Assembly (NCBI GenBank): GCA_023376005.1
Contig: CM042147.1
Span: 117,003,940 to 117,067,939 of the forward strand
DNA from: Doryteuthis pealeii
Lineage: Eukaryota > Mollusca > Cephalopoda > Myopsida > Loliginidae
Reading direction: 5' to 3'
DNA: 64,000 nt
Numbering within the stretch: position 1 is the first letter of the stretch; every line of letters begins with the position of its first letter. The notes below the pieces were generated by a model. It had not been told where the DNA came from, made no database searches, and saw nothing but the letters and a program-made list of their open reading frames with translations. Below, piece after piece: positions 23,191 to 34,904 of the stretch. Made by a program: the position numbers and the translations under genes.

Positions 23191-23695
23191 TTAATCATAT
23201 TTTGTTTCTTTGTTTCTTTTTCATTTTTTACTTGTCTCTTTCTTTTTTCTTTCTTTCTTTTTTCCTTTGGCTTGTCTCTTTCTTTCTTTCTTTCTTTCTT
23301 TTTTTCCTTTGGCTTGTCTCTTTTTTCTTTTTTCTTTCTTTTTTTCTTTGGCTTCTTTTTTTCTTTCTTCTTCTTTTTTCCTTTGGTTTGTGTCTTTCTT
23401 TCTTTCTTTCTTTCTTTTAACTATATTTGTTTCTTTGTTTCTTTTTCATTTTTTACTTTGTCTCTTTCTTCTTTTTTTCTTTTTTTTTTCTTTCTTTCTT
23501 TTTCTTTTTCCTGGCTTGTCTCTTTCTTCTTCTTTCTTTCTTTCTTTCTTTCTTTCTTCTTTTTCTTTTTTTCCTTTGGCTTGTCTCTTTCTTTCTTTCT
23601 TTCTTTCTTTTAACCATATTTTGTTTCTTTGTTTCTTTTTCATTTTTTACTTGTCTCTTCTTTCTTTCTTTCTTCTTTTTTTCCTTTGGCTTGTC

Positions 23696-23732
<37 letters not shown>

Positions 23733-23881
23733 TTTTTCTTCTTTTCTTTCTTTCTTTTTTTCTTTTCTTTTTCTTTTCTTTCTTTCTTTCTTCTTTCTTT
23801 TTTTTTCTTTCTTTCTTCTTTTTTTCTTTGGCTTGTCTCTTTCTTTCTTTCTTCTTTCTTTCTTTTTTCCTTTGGCTTGTC

Positions 23882-23917
<36 letters not shown>

Positions 23918-23933
23918 TTTCCTTTAACTTGTC

Positions 23934-23973
<40 letters not shown>

Positions 23974-24130
23974 TTAACCATATTGTTCTTTGTTCTTTTC
24001 TTTTTTACTTGTCTCTTTCTTTCTTTTTTTCCTTTGGCTTGTCTCTTTCTTCCTTTCTTTCTTTTAACCATATTTTGTTTCCTTTCTTTCTTTTTCATTT
24101 TTTCCTTATCTCTTTCTTTCTTTCTCTATT
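23160..24130. repeat. CT-rich tract with higher-order repeat
   Basis: Nearly 1 kb of TTTC repeats on the + strand, punctuated at intervals by CCTTTGGCTTGTCTC and AACCATATTTTGTTTC words. These form a larger repeating unit. Long ORFs here are translated low-complexity sequence. Confidence 0.95.
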
Positions 24131-24434
24131 TATTTATTTATTCATTCATTTATTTTCTTTTAATAGAATTTACAAGATTCTATGTTAATTCTAACTAGTA
24201 TTTAGTTGGGGTTTTGTAATGCTTATTGTCATAGGAAACGAACAAGGTGACATGAGTTCAAATCCTGAATGAGGCTGGCAGTATTCCACGTAGTGCTAAT
24301 ACCCTTGGGTAAGGTAAGGCATTCCATTATGGTGTAATGGTTGGCAAGCTAGTCTCGCAGATCCATTACTACTACCTACAAAAGAAAAGTTATTTTCTGA
24401 GTATGACACTAAACTGCATCTGATCTAATTTCTG

Positions 24435-24725
24435 GGAGGTGCTCATAGTGTAATGGTTATCATCATAAGAAATGGACACATCAATCCAAGTTCAAATTTT
24501 GGATGAGGCTGTTTGCATTTCACATAGCGCTAATACCTTTGGGAAAGAAATAAATCTAACTATTCTCCCTTCAGCTTTGAGTAAATAGTAAGGTGGCCTG
24601 GGCTCTTTAACCTTGGTATGGCAACCAGTAAAGGAGAAGGAAAACTCTGAATTCAAACCTGTTAAATGCCCCTTAAAAATTGACCTTGTGTCACACCCTG
24701 CTCATTTGGAGGGGTTGCTAAATAC
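24435..24725 (+). mobile_element. tRNA-derived SINE, family A
   Basis: Head GGAGGTGCTCATAGTG and B-box-like AAGTTCAAATTT. A partial relative lies just upstream at about 24225-24320, and a family C fragment follows at 24735-24860. Confidence 0.8.
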
Positions 24726-24934
24726 ATAAACTGCTTCTGATGGTGAGGTTCAAGTTCTGGAGATTTGGGGTGTGTGGTGTATCCCTTAATTACTATTACT
24801 CCTAGGCCCACTCTGAACTGGTAGTATCTGTTAGGGACCTGTCTATGGGTCAAATAGATCTGTCTGAAAATTATTAACATTCGATAGGAATACATGATAC
24901 CATATAACCGTAAATTTTTTTGTCTTGGGAAGAA

Positions 24935-25872
24935 TTAGTTGAAGCTTACTAAGAATAGTTGATTCTTACTAAGAATAATTGAAGCTTACTAAGAATAGTT
25001 GAAGCTTACTAAGAATAGTTATTCTTACTAAGAATAGTTGAAACTTACTAAGAACTAGTGACTTACTAAGAATAGTTGATTCTTACTAAGAATAATTGAT
25101 TCTTACTAAGAATAGTTGATTCTTACTATAGTTGAAGCTTACTAAGAATAGTTGAAGCTTACTAAGAATAGTTGAAACTTACTAAGAATAGTTGATTCTT
25201 ACTAAGAATAATTGATTCTTACTAAGAATAGTTGATTCTTACTAAACTTACTAAGAATAGTTGATTCTTACTAAGAATAGATTGATTCTTACTAAGAATA
25301 GAAGAATTGATTCTTACTAAGAATGATTCTTACTAAGAATAGTTGATTCTTACTAAGAATAGTTTTACTCTTACTAAGAATAGTTGATTCTTACTAAGAA
25401 TAGTTGATTCTTACTAAGAATAATTGATTCTTACTAAGAATAGTTGATTCTTACTAAGAATAGTTGAAACTTACTAAGAATAGTTGAATAGTTGATTCTT
25501 ACTAAGAATAGTTGAAACTTACTCTTACTAAAGAATAGTGAAACTTACTAAGAATAGTTGATTCTTACTAAGAATAATTGATTCTTACTAAGAATAGTTG
25601 ATTCTTACTAAGAATAGTTGAAACTTACTAAGAATAGTTGATTCTTACTAAGAATAAGATTCTTACTAAGAATAGTTGACTTACTAAGAATAGTTGATTC
25701 TACTAAGAATAATTGATTCTTACTAAGAATAGTTGATTCTTACTAAGAATAGTTGATTCTTACTAAGAAGAAACTTACTCTTACTAAGAATATTTGATTC
25801 TTACTAAGAATAGTTGATTCTTACTAAGAATAGTTGAAACTTACTAAGAATAGTTGATTCTTACTAAGAATT
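24935..25872. repeat. Minisatellite of a 20-bp palindromic unit, about 45 copies
   Basis: Unit approximately ACTAAGAATAGTTGATTCTT, containing ATTCTTA-C-TAAGAAT (7-bp inverted arms). Variant units replace GATTCTT by GAAGCTT or GAAACTT. Confidence 0.97.
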
Positions 25873-27269
25873 ATCATTTATTACTTGCAACCAGATAAAT
25901 GTATGCAAACAAGTGATCATTATTAAATAGAAATTATTAGTTGAAACCATATAATTATTGGTATTAGATACGAATATATGAAACCATATAATGGTGTGCA
26001 AATTATTAGTATTAGATAGGAATACTTGAAATCATACAACAGCGTGCAAATTATTTGTAAAATAAGTATATTTTGACTGCATTTTTTCTTTTATGCATGT
26101 TTTGTTGAACTCAACAGACAATTCTTGTCTGATGAATTTTTTTCCAATCCTTTCTAATTGTCTGGCCATCTTTTTTATATCAGGGTGGAATTGGTGTATG
26201 AATCCACCGAAGGTTCTAATACAAGTATTTTATGCACTACCTAGTGCCATCATCAGGTGTGGAACTGGTTTCTTTTTAAACAAACAGTTGCAATAGGAAT
26301 AAGTAGGAGGAGGGGCTCACAAGTTTATAAGAATGTTATGGGGAATGGTGGGGGGAGAATTAGTGGGAAATTATAGCTATTTGAGAATATGTTGACTAGT
26401 TTCAAAGTTGATCTTGTTTAAAGTGTTTTTTTTTGTTTAATGTATAAGGCTTTAAGTATTTGTAGTTTTTTTTCTTTGTGCAGTATATGTGTATTTTCAG
26501 TTAGAATTTTCCGGTAATTAGAGGGGGGAAATGAATGTGATTTTTTTCACTTGTAATAGATTGGAATACTTAATATCATATAACTGTGCTAAAAATATCT
26601 TAAATTACAACAGAAAAAAAAGTAATTATAAATGAACACAATTCTCTAATCTCTGGGTATAAAATAACCCTAAAGGGGTTGACATGCCATTAAAATCGAT
26701 CAATTGATCAATCACCCAATCATTGTCGTTAAACAATGTTGTTAAACTTTTTTAAAAAAATCAAGAATTAAAGGTGTGGTTGTCTTTATAGTTTACTGAT
26801 TCTTTTTTCAGGTAAATTGTATTAAACACTAATAGATTAGTTACTTTTTGTAATTTAATATTCAATTAATTTACTTTGGAGTAAATACAAATTAAATTTG
26901 CTTATAAAGAGTATATCAAGTTATAACTTTCACAATCCCTAGCCTAACTGTTTTTATAAGATAGTTTTGCAGTCACTGACCATTGTGGTAAGTTCGATTC
27001 TTGCTAAACGCTCCATATCTGTGACCTTGTACCATACAAAGTTAAGCTTCATAAATAAATATTAAACTAGAAAATCGTCTGATACAGTAAAAGCAATAAG
27101 TCTTTAAAAGCATAATTATAAAAAAAAGGAATACGAACAGGTATGGAGAAATGTATAGAGCTTAAAATTATGAAAACACTCATTGAGATAATAAAAAAAT
27201 ATTTGATATCTTTAACTGTTAATTGGAAAATTGAAAAAAATAAGGCGATATTTAAAAAAGAAAATTTCT
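25873..27269. other. Mostly unassigned
   Basis: Contains the decayed hammerhead at 26195-26270, a SINE-type 3' tail at about 26660-26700 (GGGGTTGACATGCCATTAAAA) and a tRNA-like trace near 26950-27010. No gene. Confidence 0.35.
26195..26270 (-). other. Decayed hammerhead-like sequence
   Basis: The - strand has CTGATGA, a 6-bp stem II GCACTA/TAGTGC and a 5-bp stem III AATAC/GTATT followed by A, but G12 of GAAA is replaced by T and stem I pairs only distally. It looks like a mutated ribozyme. Confidence 0.4.
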
Positions 27270-27420
27270 TGTAATTGCTCCACACCGGTTCGTTTTCGTT
27301 CCAATTTTTCTATGTAACATTACAGCCTCGTTTTCGATTGCAGCTGTGTTTACTGCAGCGCTGTAAGCAATATGGCGGTGTTTGTTACGTCTTTCCCTGT
27401 TTCCAGTCTAAAAACATAAA
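27270..27420 (+). promoter_or_regulatory. Candidate promoter/5' UTR of TMEM170 with YY1-like motif
   Basis: A locally GC-richer stretch about 0.75 kb upstream of the TMEM170 start codon contains AATATGGCGG (27369-27378), which fits the YY1 motif often found just downstream of animal housekeeping start sites. Its ATG opens a 15-codon upstream ORF that ends TAA. No TATA box is obvious. The link to TMEM170 rests on orientation and distance only. Confidence 0.4.
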
Positions 27421-28144
27421 CAAGTTTGTTGTTTGCTCGAACTACAGTCTTCCTGATATTGTGGATTTTCTCAAATGCTACCTTCCGCTCACTACTGGGT
27501 GATTAATATTCCAGTAAGCCCGTTGAATCAAGTAACAAAACTCACCAGTACGAGTATACTAGATCACGTTTTATATAAAATGGGTGTGGATGTCCGAAGG
27601 TAGTACTTGACAAAAAAAATGTTTTGAAAAATAATTTAATTATAATTCCGCCATGAACTTGCTATGATGTTTATAGGTGAGCATGTCGGATTTTTTGTTT
27701 GACAATTTGTGATAGTATAAAAGCCTATAAAGATGTAAAAACGAGACACTGAAAAAGAAAACGTTCTTATTAGTCTCCAGTGGGAGACGTTTTTGTTTGT
27801 TTTTAAAAAAAAGAAAAAAAATTTTCAAGAAAGATCGAATAAATACAATGAAAAGATATCTGTAAATATATAGATTCGAGTTTGTATGTGTGATGAATAT
27901 GTTGGTTGCTGTTAAAACTGTAGTGAAATCGGACCTTATTATTTAGAAAAGAATATAATTAATCTTTAGATTATAACAATGTCTTCACGGCAGACATTAT
28001 CAAAATTTGGTCAGCAAGCAACCCTGAATCAATTGTCCAAGGATATAATGGTGTACACGTCCTTTTTATTCAAAGTGTCATTATTTGTTGACGGAGACGA
28101 CAACGGCCATCGTCCCCCGACTTTTCATTTTATTTTGTGTTGAC

Positions 28145-28238
28145 ATGACTTCCAACGAAGACTTTAAAACCGCTACTTTGGATTCAATCATTAATGTTTT
28201 CGGGCTTACTCCTCGGGACCCACTGAATGGATTCCTGG
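28145..28238 (+). CDS. TMEM170: TMEM170 homologue, coding exon 1 (residues 1-31)
   Basis: First coding exon of a small multi-pass membrane protein. The ATG at 28145 is the first in-frame ATG after an in-frame TAA at 28046. The exon reads 31 codons (start MTSNEDFK, end DPLNGFL) plus one base, then a consensus donor GTAAGT at 28239. The phase-1 end joins exon 2 to make GFL-E-MWYQ, matching the conserved EMWY motif at which vertebrate TMEM170 proteins enter their first helix. The spliced product is 131 residues; human TMEM170A is about 144, the difference lying in the variable N terminus. TMEM170A is known as an ER and nuclear-envelope protein affecting ER sheet shape and nuclear pore assembly; the same role here is inference. 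The N-terminal exon alone is weakly diagnostic. It is supported by frame, phase, donor and the join. Confidence 0.85.
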
Positions 28239-28811
28239 GTAAGTAATTAAAATCAATACATATATTTTTTTTTTTATTCATTTAAAAAGTATTTCCGGAT
28301 ACATTTCAAACTTATATCTTTCTTTCTCATATTTATGATGAAATTAAAGTAAAGTAAAAAAAATTCACCTTTCTAAATTCTTGAAGCGAATATATTTTGA
28401 CAATGGACAGTTTCAGAACACGGAAATTGTATTTTTCTTTTCAATACTAATCGAGCAATTAATAATATAAGTCTATAAGAAATCTATATATAATACACCG
28501 ATCTACTTACTTAGCCTCGTGTTCTCCTCGTGGTTATCCTTGTTATAATATTACACCCTCTCCCTCCTCCGGTCGTAGTCAGCAGCTTTTTGGGGAATTT
28601 CGAACCGAATCCTTATATGAAATCCGGTTTTTTTAGAATTCAGGTGTCCACGCTTAGACGACGTTATTTCTCTTTATTCTTCGTTGTCTTGTGATGTCGC
28701 TTGTATCTTAGACTAAACAGGATTTTGAACTTACGACTGCCAGGTTACAGATAACCAACATTATTGTCCAGTGTGGGAAATCGAAATTCTGATTATGTTA
28801 CCGATGATGAC

Positions 28812-28855
28812 AGACACCTGAAGAAGGCGGAAAGATAACAGTCGAAACGTGAGTA
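28812..28855 (+). other. Degenerate hammerhead-like hairpin
   Basis: CTGAAGA and GTCGAAAC flank a GGC/GTC stem, with CAC/GTG pairing outside. There is no stem III, so it is at best a remnant. It lies about 0.6 kb after TMEM170 exon 1. Confidence 0.3.
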
Positions 28856-29421
28856 TATAAAAAGTCCTCATTTGAGAAAATCAGAGAAAAATTATTAGTA
28901 AATTGTCAAAATATTTGCAGTAAATTTTTAAACCATTCGAATATTATATTATCCCGAAGAACCATTCGGGTGAAACTAGGTAGATAGTGTCTGACTCATG
29001 TAGGTCCTTATATATATGTGTATTTGTTGCTTTCCTTGAAATAATAAAATTAATTGTTTCTAAGCTGACCTTGGAAATTCCGCTTAAGTTTTCCAGGTTA
29101 ATTGTGCAGACCCCGAGGTAAAACAAAAACCTCACTTTGAAGATCGCAATGGTTTCCTCTTAAAAAAAAAAGAAGATAAAACAAAATAAATCAAACCAAA
29201 ACAAAAACAACAAACAGAAAAAAGTATGGTTCCTTAGAAGACAGTCTTCTATTTTTAATTTATTTGCAATGGTGAGGTACACTTTTGGATTAGAGAGACA
29301 TTCTAGCGTTTAATTGAATATTTTTTACATAATTTCACTGAAATGTGTATTTTTTCAAAGTTTAGGCTGGATGTCAAGTTTGATTTAAAGTAGATTTTTT
29401 GGATGAGCAGGGGAAGTTTTT

Positions 29422-29917
29422 GGTATCGTTACAGTATGTGACCTACCTTTTTGATTCTGTTATAGTATCTGGCCTACCCGATTTGAATGTGCCCTACCTC
29501 AGTAAGAGTATATTTAGATATAAGTGTAGGCAACTTATTGAAACTAATTATTTTTCACATATATTCAATTTCAAGAAATGCAATTCATTCATAAGCTGTA
29601 TATAGTAATTAAGAATAATTAAAAAATAATTTATCCATAATTTACATGAATCAGAGATCTATTCAATTTTAAGATATTCTAAAATTCTGAATAGGGTTAG
29701 GTTTAGGGTTAGCAGATATATTTACTTTAGTGAAGCTAAAATATTCTAAAATTCTGAAATAGGGTTAGGAGTTATTATTATAACCTTATAATATGCTTTT
29801 TATGGTAGGCCACATACTATAAGAGAACATGGTAGGCCACATTCAAAAACATACTATAAGAGAGACATGATTTCATAGGCCTCATTCAAAAAGTAGGCCA
29901 CATACTATAATGGTACC
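29422..29917 (+). mobile_element. MITE family M3 with exact 8-bp target duplication
   Basis: Ends GGTATCGTTACAGTATGTG and CACATACTATAATGGTACC; AAGTTTTT at 29414-29421 and 29918-29925. The interior has AGGGTTAGGTTTAGGG. hAT-like by duplication length. Confidence 0.9.
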
Positions 29918-30034
29918 AAGTTTTTGATACTCTAGGAAGGAATTTGATATAAACATTGCAATGACTAGAGAAATGCGTGAAGTTATCTTTTTTTCAGTTA
30001 TTTAAAGTTTTAAATAAAATATTACTTGAAAATC

Positions 30035-30242
30035 ATAGGCACCCCTTTTTGATCTCGATTAAGAAAGGACATGTTTTTCATTTACACTGTCAATATCCAG
30101 TTGTTTTAACAGACGATTTTTAGATTAAAAAAAAAAAATTATAAAACTAATCCCTAACAACAACCGATATTGATGGTGTAAATGAAAAACATGTCCTTTC
30201 TTAATCGAGATCAAAAAGAGGTGCCTAAAGGTAATATGGTCC
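30035..30242. mobile_element. MITE family M1 copy in TMEM170 intron 1
   Basis: Lacks the first 15 or so terminal bases and most of the CCCTAA core. A family B SINE starts 13 bp later. Confidence 0.85.
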
Positions 30243-30254
30243 AAATAAGTAAAA

Positions 30255-30513
30255 GTGGTTTAGCTCAGTCGGTAGAGCACTTGCCTAGGAATCACAAGTT
30301 TTCAGGTTTGATACTGGTTCCCACCAACTCAGCGCATGAGTAACACAGATTGGGTAATCAGATCTGTGTGGTAAAGTGGGGAACTGACGGTAGGTGTGGC
30401 TCTCCACCTCAACAAAAACAATCTCCCTGGTCTAGCATTAGCGAAAAGGGAATAGACTCCCTCGCTATCCAGCTGATACCGACTATAAGCCAATTCCACC
30501 GACTTTACTTATA
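30255..30513 (+). mobile_element. tRNA-derived SINE, family B
   Basis: Head TAGCTCAGTCGGTAGAGCA (A box) and GGTTTGATACTGG (B box), body GTAAAGTGGGGAACTGACGG, CCACCTCA and CTCCCTGGTCTAGC, end GACTTTACTT. Confidence 0.9.
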
Positions 30514-30987
30514 ACAGTGAAGACAAAAAGGAAATTATTACATAAACATAAGAAATAAGAATAAACTGACTTTTATTCAGTACTACATGCGAATATTCGG
30601 CGTCGCCTGAGTAGAGGGAGGATTTTTTTTAAAATTTTTTTAAGTTAGTCTCACAGGTCCATTATAACTGAATCCTGAGTTGGATCCCCGCAGGATGCCC
30701 TATTAAAATCCCCGCGTAAAAAACGACCTTGTGTTGATCCAGCCTCTTTCAAAAGAAAAATTAATGTCTACTATTTACAATATCAAATGCAAAAAGAAAA
30801 TTCTATGCTGATATCATTTAAATTTTATTTTTTAATCATCTTTACGAATATAAATCAAATCTTCATTATTTTTACTCAAAAAGCAAGATCTGGTGAAAGT
30901 GAATGTGTACCGATATCTACTTTGTTGTTAATTGTTTTTTTTTGTAGTTTCCTCCTGACATACATACACACAACTGTCCTATATATA

Positions 30988-31183
30988 TATTTATTTATTT
31001 ATTTAAGTCACCAATACAAAATTCGTCTTACCAATGGTTTCGGATGTTTATTCGTCATCAGAGACGTTGACTTTTTGAAAAAATTTTAAAAAGTCAACAT
31101 CTCTGATGACGAATAAACATCCGAAACCATTGGTAAGACGAACTTTGTATTGGTGACTTAAATAAATAAATAAATAAATACAG
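30988..31183. repeat. Second near-perfect palindrome with hammerhead cores
   Basis: Arms of about 85-90 bp flank a short AT spacer (around 31078-31090). They differ at a few positions (for example CGTCT left versus the ATCT side right). The outer ends are ATTT repeats. It lies in intron 1 of TMEM170 and is followed by a (TA)n tract at 31240-31285. Confidence 0.9.
31024..31066 (-). ncRNA. Hammerhead-like motif H3 (left arm)
   Basis: On the - strand stem I CGTCT/AGACG is a perfect 5 bp. Core CTGATGA and GAA are present, stem III is ACC/GGT with loop ATT, and H17 is A. Stem II is poor (about two pairs), so activity is doubtful. The right-arm counterpart at 31098-31140 (+) keeps the core but has one stem I mismatch. 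Confidence 0.5.
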
Positions 31184-31239
31184 CTCTTAAAGAAATAATT
31201 GAGCACTTTATAATCATTTCTCCAATAATAATAACAAAA

Positions 31240-31375
31240 AAATATATATATATAATATAATATATATATATATATTTATATATAGATTATTTGGACTATT
31301 GTCCTCATCTTTATTGTTATCTGTACAATGTTTCAGTCGACCCTCCGGCCTTCTTCAGGTATTGTCTGAATAATT
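31240..31375 (-). other. Degenerate hammerhead-like hairpin after (TA)n
   Basis: The - strand reads CTGAAGAAGGCC then GGTC and CTGAAAC at about 31327-31355, next to a (TA)n tract. Stem III is missing and the flanks pair directly (ACAAT/ATTGT). The adjoining sequence containing GTCCTCATCTTTATTGT recurs at 38446-38470 without the core. Confidence 0.35.
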
Positions 31376-31809
31376 AAAATAATACTAATTACCAAGCCTC
31401 ATCTCAAAAATTCAGAGAAATTGATTTTATTTATTTATTTATTTATGTGTAGCATTCATATTTTCCTGTTTACTGCCAAGAAAAATCTTGATATCTGAGA
31501 AAAGAGCTTTAATATTTGGTTTAAAATTGTTAAATTGTAAAGCCTTTTGCTCTTTTTTGGGTTATGGTCAGGATTGTAGCACATGATGATGTAATTGCTT
31601 TCAATCTGTGAGACTCCATTGATCCTGAACCCTCTCACTGGGTGTCCTGGCTATGCCACTAAACTGTATCTGGTGGTGTGGCTCCAGTTCTGGATCTCTA
31701 AGGAGTGTGGAGTATCCCTTCATTGCCATTGCTTCCAGGCCCACTCTGACTCGGAGTGGTAGTACCTGTTAGGTTAGTTAGTAAAAATAGATCACTAATT
31801 AGGACTGGG

Positions 31810-32063
31810 CCTATTCTAGTAGTGACCACCCCAAGCGGATTTAACAGGTTTTAATTCAGAGTTTTCCTTCTAGACTGGTTGCCTAACTATGGTTAAAGAG
31901 CCCAGTCTGCCCTACTATTTACCCATAGCTGGAGGGAGAGTAGTTGGATTCATACTTTTCGCAAGGGTATTAGCGCTATGTGAACTGCAGCTTTGTCCAA
32001 GATTTGAACTCGGGTCAACGAGTCCATTTCCTATGACTCCAACCATTAAACCATGCATCTCCA
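31810..32063 (-). mobile_element. tRNA-derived SINE, family A
   Basis: Reverse copy in TMEM170 intron 1, preceded on its left by a family C fragment (31650-31775). Confidence 0.8.
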
Positions 32064-32344
32064 ACTTAGGGTCTCGCGTATGTGTCAAATAGATCTGTTT
32101 GAAAATTATTAGACAGGAATTCTTGGTACCATATAACTGTTAATTATATTATATCAAAAATATTTACTTCAAGCTTTAATTGTTTACTAAGGATTATTAT
32201 TAGTTACTTGAAACAATATAACTGTTGCAAATAAATGATTATTATTGAATGTAAATAGTTACTTGAAACCATATAATTGTGTATATGAATAAGTATTTGA
32301 TAGGAATATTTAAAAACCATACAACTGTGTGTAAATTATTTTTA

Positions 32345-32767
32345 CTAGCAAAATAAAAAACGCCCTCTGGGCGACATAAAATAAATATTGCCTGAGGGAT
32401 GGGAGTTGAAAATTTAATATCAGAGAGTTTGTATCATAAGTAAAGTAAAATTATCAAATTTATTAAAGGAGTAAAAAATAAAATAAATTTATTAAAGGGG
32501 TAAAAAAATTTAAAAAAATTGAAATGGAGACTTAGTTCTGATAACTTTAAATATATATATATTAAAAAAAAAAACTATATATAGATAGATGATACCAGGT
32601 ATGTATTTATTAAAACTTGTTTAAAAAAACCAATGAGGACTGTCTAACATTGCATGCTCAAATTTTGAGTGTATTCTATTTATGATGATTTTAGACAGTG
32701 TGACGTAAGCAGTGACGTAATTTTTGTTACAGACAAAAACCAGAAGCGAATCTCCATTATTAATAGA
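32345..32767 (-). mobile_element. Non-autonomous Helitron, 423 bp
   Basis: Reverse copy: 5' TC at 32767 after A; 3' hairpin CGCCC-TCT-GGGCG and CTAG at 32345-32348 followed by T on the - strand. Confidence 0.85.
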
Positions 32768-32977
32768 TTAGATAGGAATACTTGAAACTGTGCAAAAAAA
32801 ACTTATACAACTACATGAAAAATGTAAATATAAAGGTACAGTGTATATGATTCCCTAATCCATAGGTATAAAATAATCCCAGACAGTTTGACGTACCATT
32901 AAAATCAATAATTTTGAACTGTATCCAATTTGTATTATGATAGTAGATATTCTCCATTCTCTGCGAGTGGCACCTTC

Positions 32978-33350
32978 GCTGGCTTGGGCATGTGAGGAGA
33001 ATGGAAAATGGCCACATTCCAAAAGATCTTTTGTACGGTGAATTAGTAAAAGGCTCTCCCTGTGTGTGGTAAGTAGACCACACCTACATTTTAAAGATGT
33101 CTGTGGGAGAGACATGAGGATATGCCACATTGACATAAACACGTGGATGGTAGATGCAAAAGATCCGGCACCTTAACGTTAAGTAAGGGACTGAGCGGGG
33201 TGAGGCGAGTAGCCTTGACAGCAAAGAGAGCTAGAAAGAGGGAGAAAAGACAGCAGCCCCAGAAAGCATCACAGTTTGTGTGCATTCAGTGCACCAAAGA
33301 CTGTCACTCAAGAATGGCCTACACAGTCACTTGCGCAGATGCAGATAATT
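32978..33350 (+). pseudogene. Non-LTR retrotransposon C-terminal remnant, longest copy
   Basis: Frame 1 reads RWLGHVRRMENGHIPKDLLYGELVKG, a well-known conserved block downstream of the reverse transcriptase domain in non-LTR elements. After a frameshift comes PHLHFKDVCGRDMRICHID, then another shift to KRARKREKRQQPQ and FVCIQCTKDCHSR. At least two frameshifts; not functional. A SINE-type tail (32870-32905) precedes it. Confidence 0.85.
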
Positions 33351-33515
33351 TATTTTCTTATTTTCATTTTTTAATCTTTTTTTATTTGTTTTTTTTTTTT
33401 TATACCACGTCATCATCTTTAGTGGACAGAAAGGTGCCAACACAGTAGATGTTAAATGAATTAGATGAATCTGATGTACTTTATATAGAAGAATAAGAAA
33501 TATGTAATTATAAAC

Positions 33516-34133
33516 GGTGCCGTTATAGTATGTGGCCTACCTTTTTGATTCTGTTATAGTATGTGGCCTACCTATTTTTAATGTGTCCTACCTCAGTAAG
33601 AGTATGTTTATAGATATACGTAGTAGGCAATTTATTGTAAACTTTAAATATGTATTAAAATAAAACAAACTATATATAGATATATAATACCAGTCATGTA
33701 TTCATTAAAACTTGTTTTAAAAAACAATGAGGACTGTCTAATGTTGCATGTTCAAATTTTGAGTGTATTTATTCTATGTTATGACGATTTGGGGTAATGT
33801 GACGTAAGCAGTGACGTAATTTTTGTTACAGACAAAAACCGGAAGCGAATCTCCATTATTAATAGATAAGTAGTAGGCAATTTATTGAAACTAATTATTT
33901 TTCACATATATTCAACTTCAAGAAATGCAATTCAGTCATAAGCTGTATATAGTAATTTTACATGAATCAGAGATCTATTTAATTTTAAAATATTCTAAAA
34001 TTCTGAAATAGGGTTAGGGTTAGCAGTTATTATTATAACCTTATAATATGCTTTTCATGGTAGGCCACGTTCTATAAGAGACACATGATTTCATAGGCCA
34101 CATTCAAAATAGGGCACATTCTATAATGGTACC
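33516..34133 (+). mobile_element. MITE family M3 carrying a nested Helitron fragment
   Basis: Outer ends GGTGCCGTTATAG and TATAATGGTACC are flanked by the exact 8-bp duplication TTATAAAC (33508-33515, 34134-34141). The Helitron fragment lies at 33637-33866. Confidence 0.9.
33637..33866 (-). mobile_element. 3'-truncated Helitron nested in a MITE
   Basis: 5' TC end intact at 33866. The 3' half with hairpin and CTAG is missing, and an 18-bp host sequence (GTAGTAGGCAATTTATTG) occurs on both sides of the insert. Confidence 0.75.
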
Positions 34134-34141
34134 TTATAAAC

Positions 34142-34904
34142 TTACTAGCTGAAGAAATTAGGCTTCAGTATATGGCATCACCATGTAATTGTTAACAGAC
34201 AAAATGTTTGTATTATTGAAGGAGGAAGAGCCGATCCCTGTTTTTTATTATTATTGTTAGATTCCACTTAATGGATCACTTTTAGTGTTTAATGATTTCA
34301 TTTTACAAATATGTGGAATGTCAATGAGAATGATGACATATTAATCAACATGTCGAGCCCCATTTAAAAAAAAAAAAAATTTTTTTTTTTTTCATTTCAT
34401 TTTCACAAAATATCAAATCTCTCATCTATACTTCACATTTCCTGAAAGTAAGTTGCACATCAATCATTTTTACGTTCACTTTAATGTTTAAAAAAAAAAA
34501 AAACCCTGATTAATGTTTGAATATTCCTCTTGCAAAGACAAGCCTCATCTGACTCTCGCCCCCCCCCTTTTTTTTAGTAAAGTCATTATGTAAATCTTTT
34601 TTGTAAGCTATTGTTTAGTGAGTGTCCTGTAGGTATTAGCAATTTTTCTATTGTCAAATCTAGTATTGTTGTGAGGATTTCAATCCTTTCTAATCAAAAG
34701 TATGTAACAATAAAGGAGGACAGTTGCTATGAAAAGGCTTCAGTTTAGTAAAAGTTGAATAATCTTATTAAATTTGATCTATCCAGTGATCTTTTCTAAT
34801 TACACTTACTTTCACCTGTCAATATTTCTATTGGCTGAGGAGAGTCAGTTAGGATTTTCCTTCTTAAACGTAGGTTTACTTCTAATTTAAACCACATTAG
34901 TCGA
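34142..34904. other. No recognised feature
   Basis: AT-rich intronic sequence with A/T homopolymers near 34370 and 34490. Confidence 0.3.

Noticed and set aside
23202..24198. Long Phe/Leu/Ser ORFs (+) and Lys/Arg/Glu ORFs (-)
   Set aside because: All are translations of the CT-rich repeat tract in different frames.
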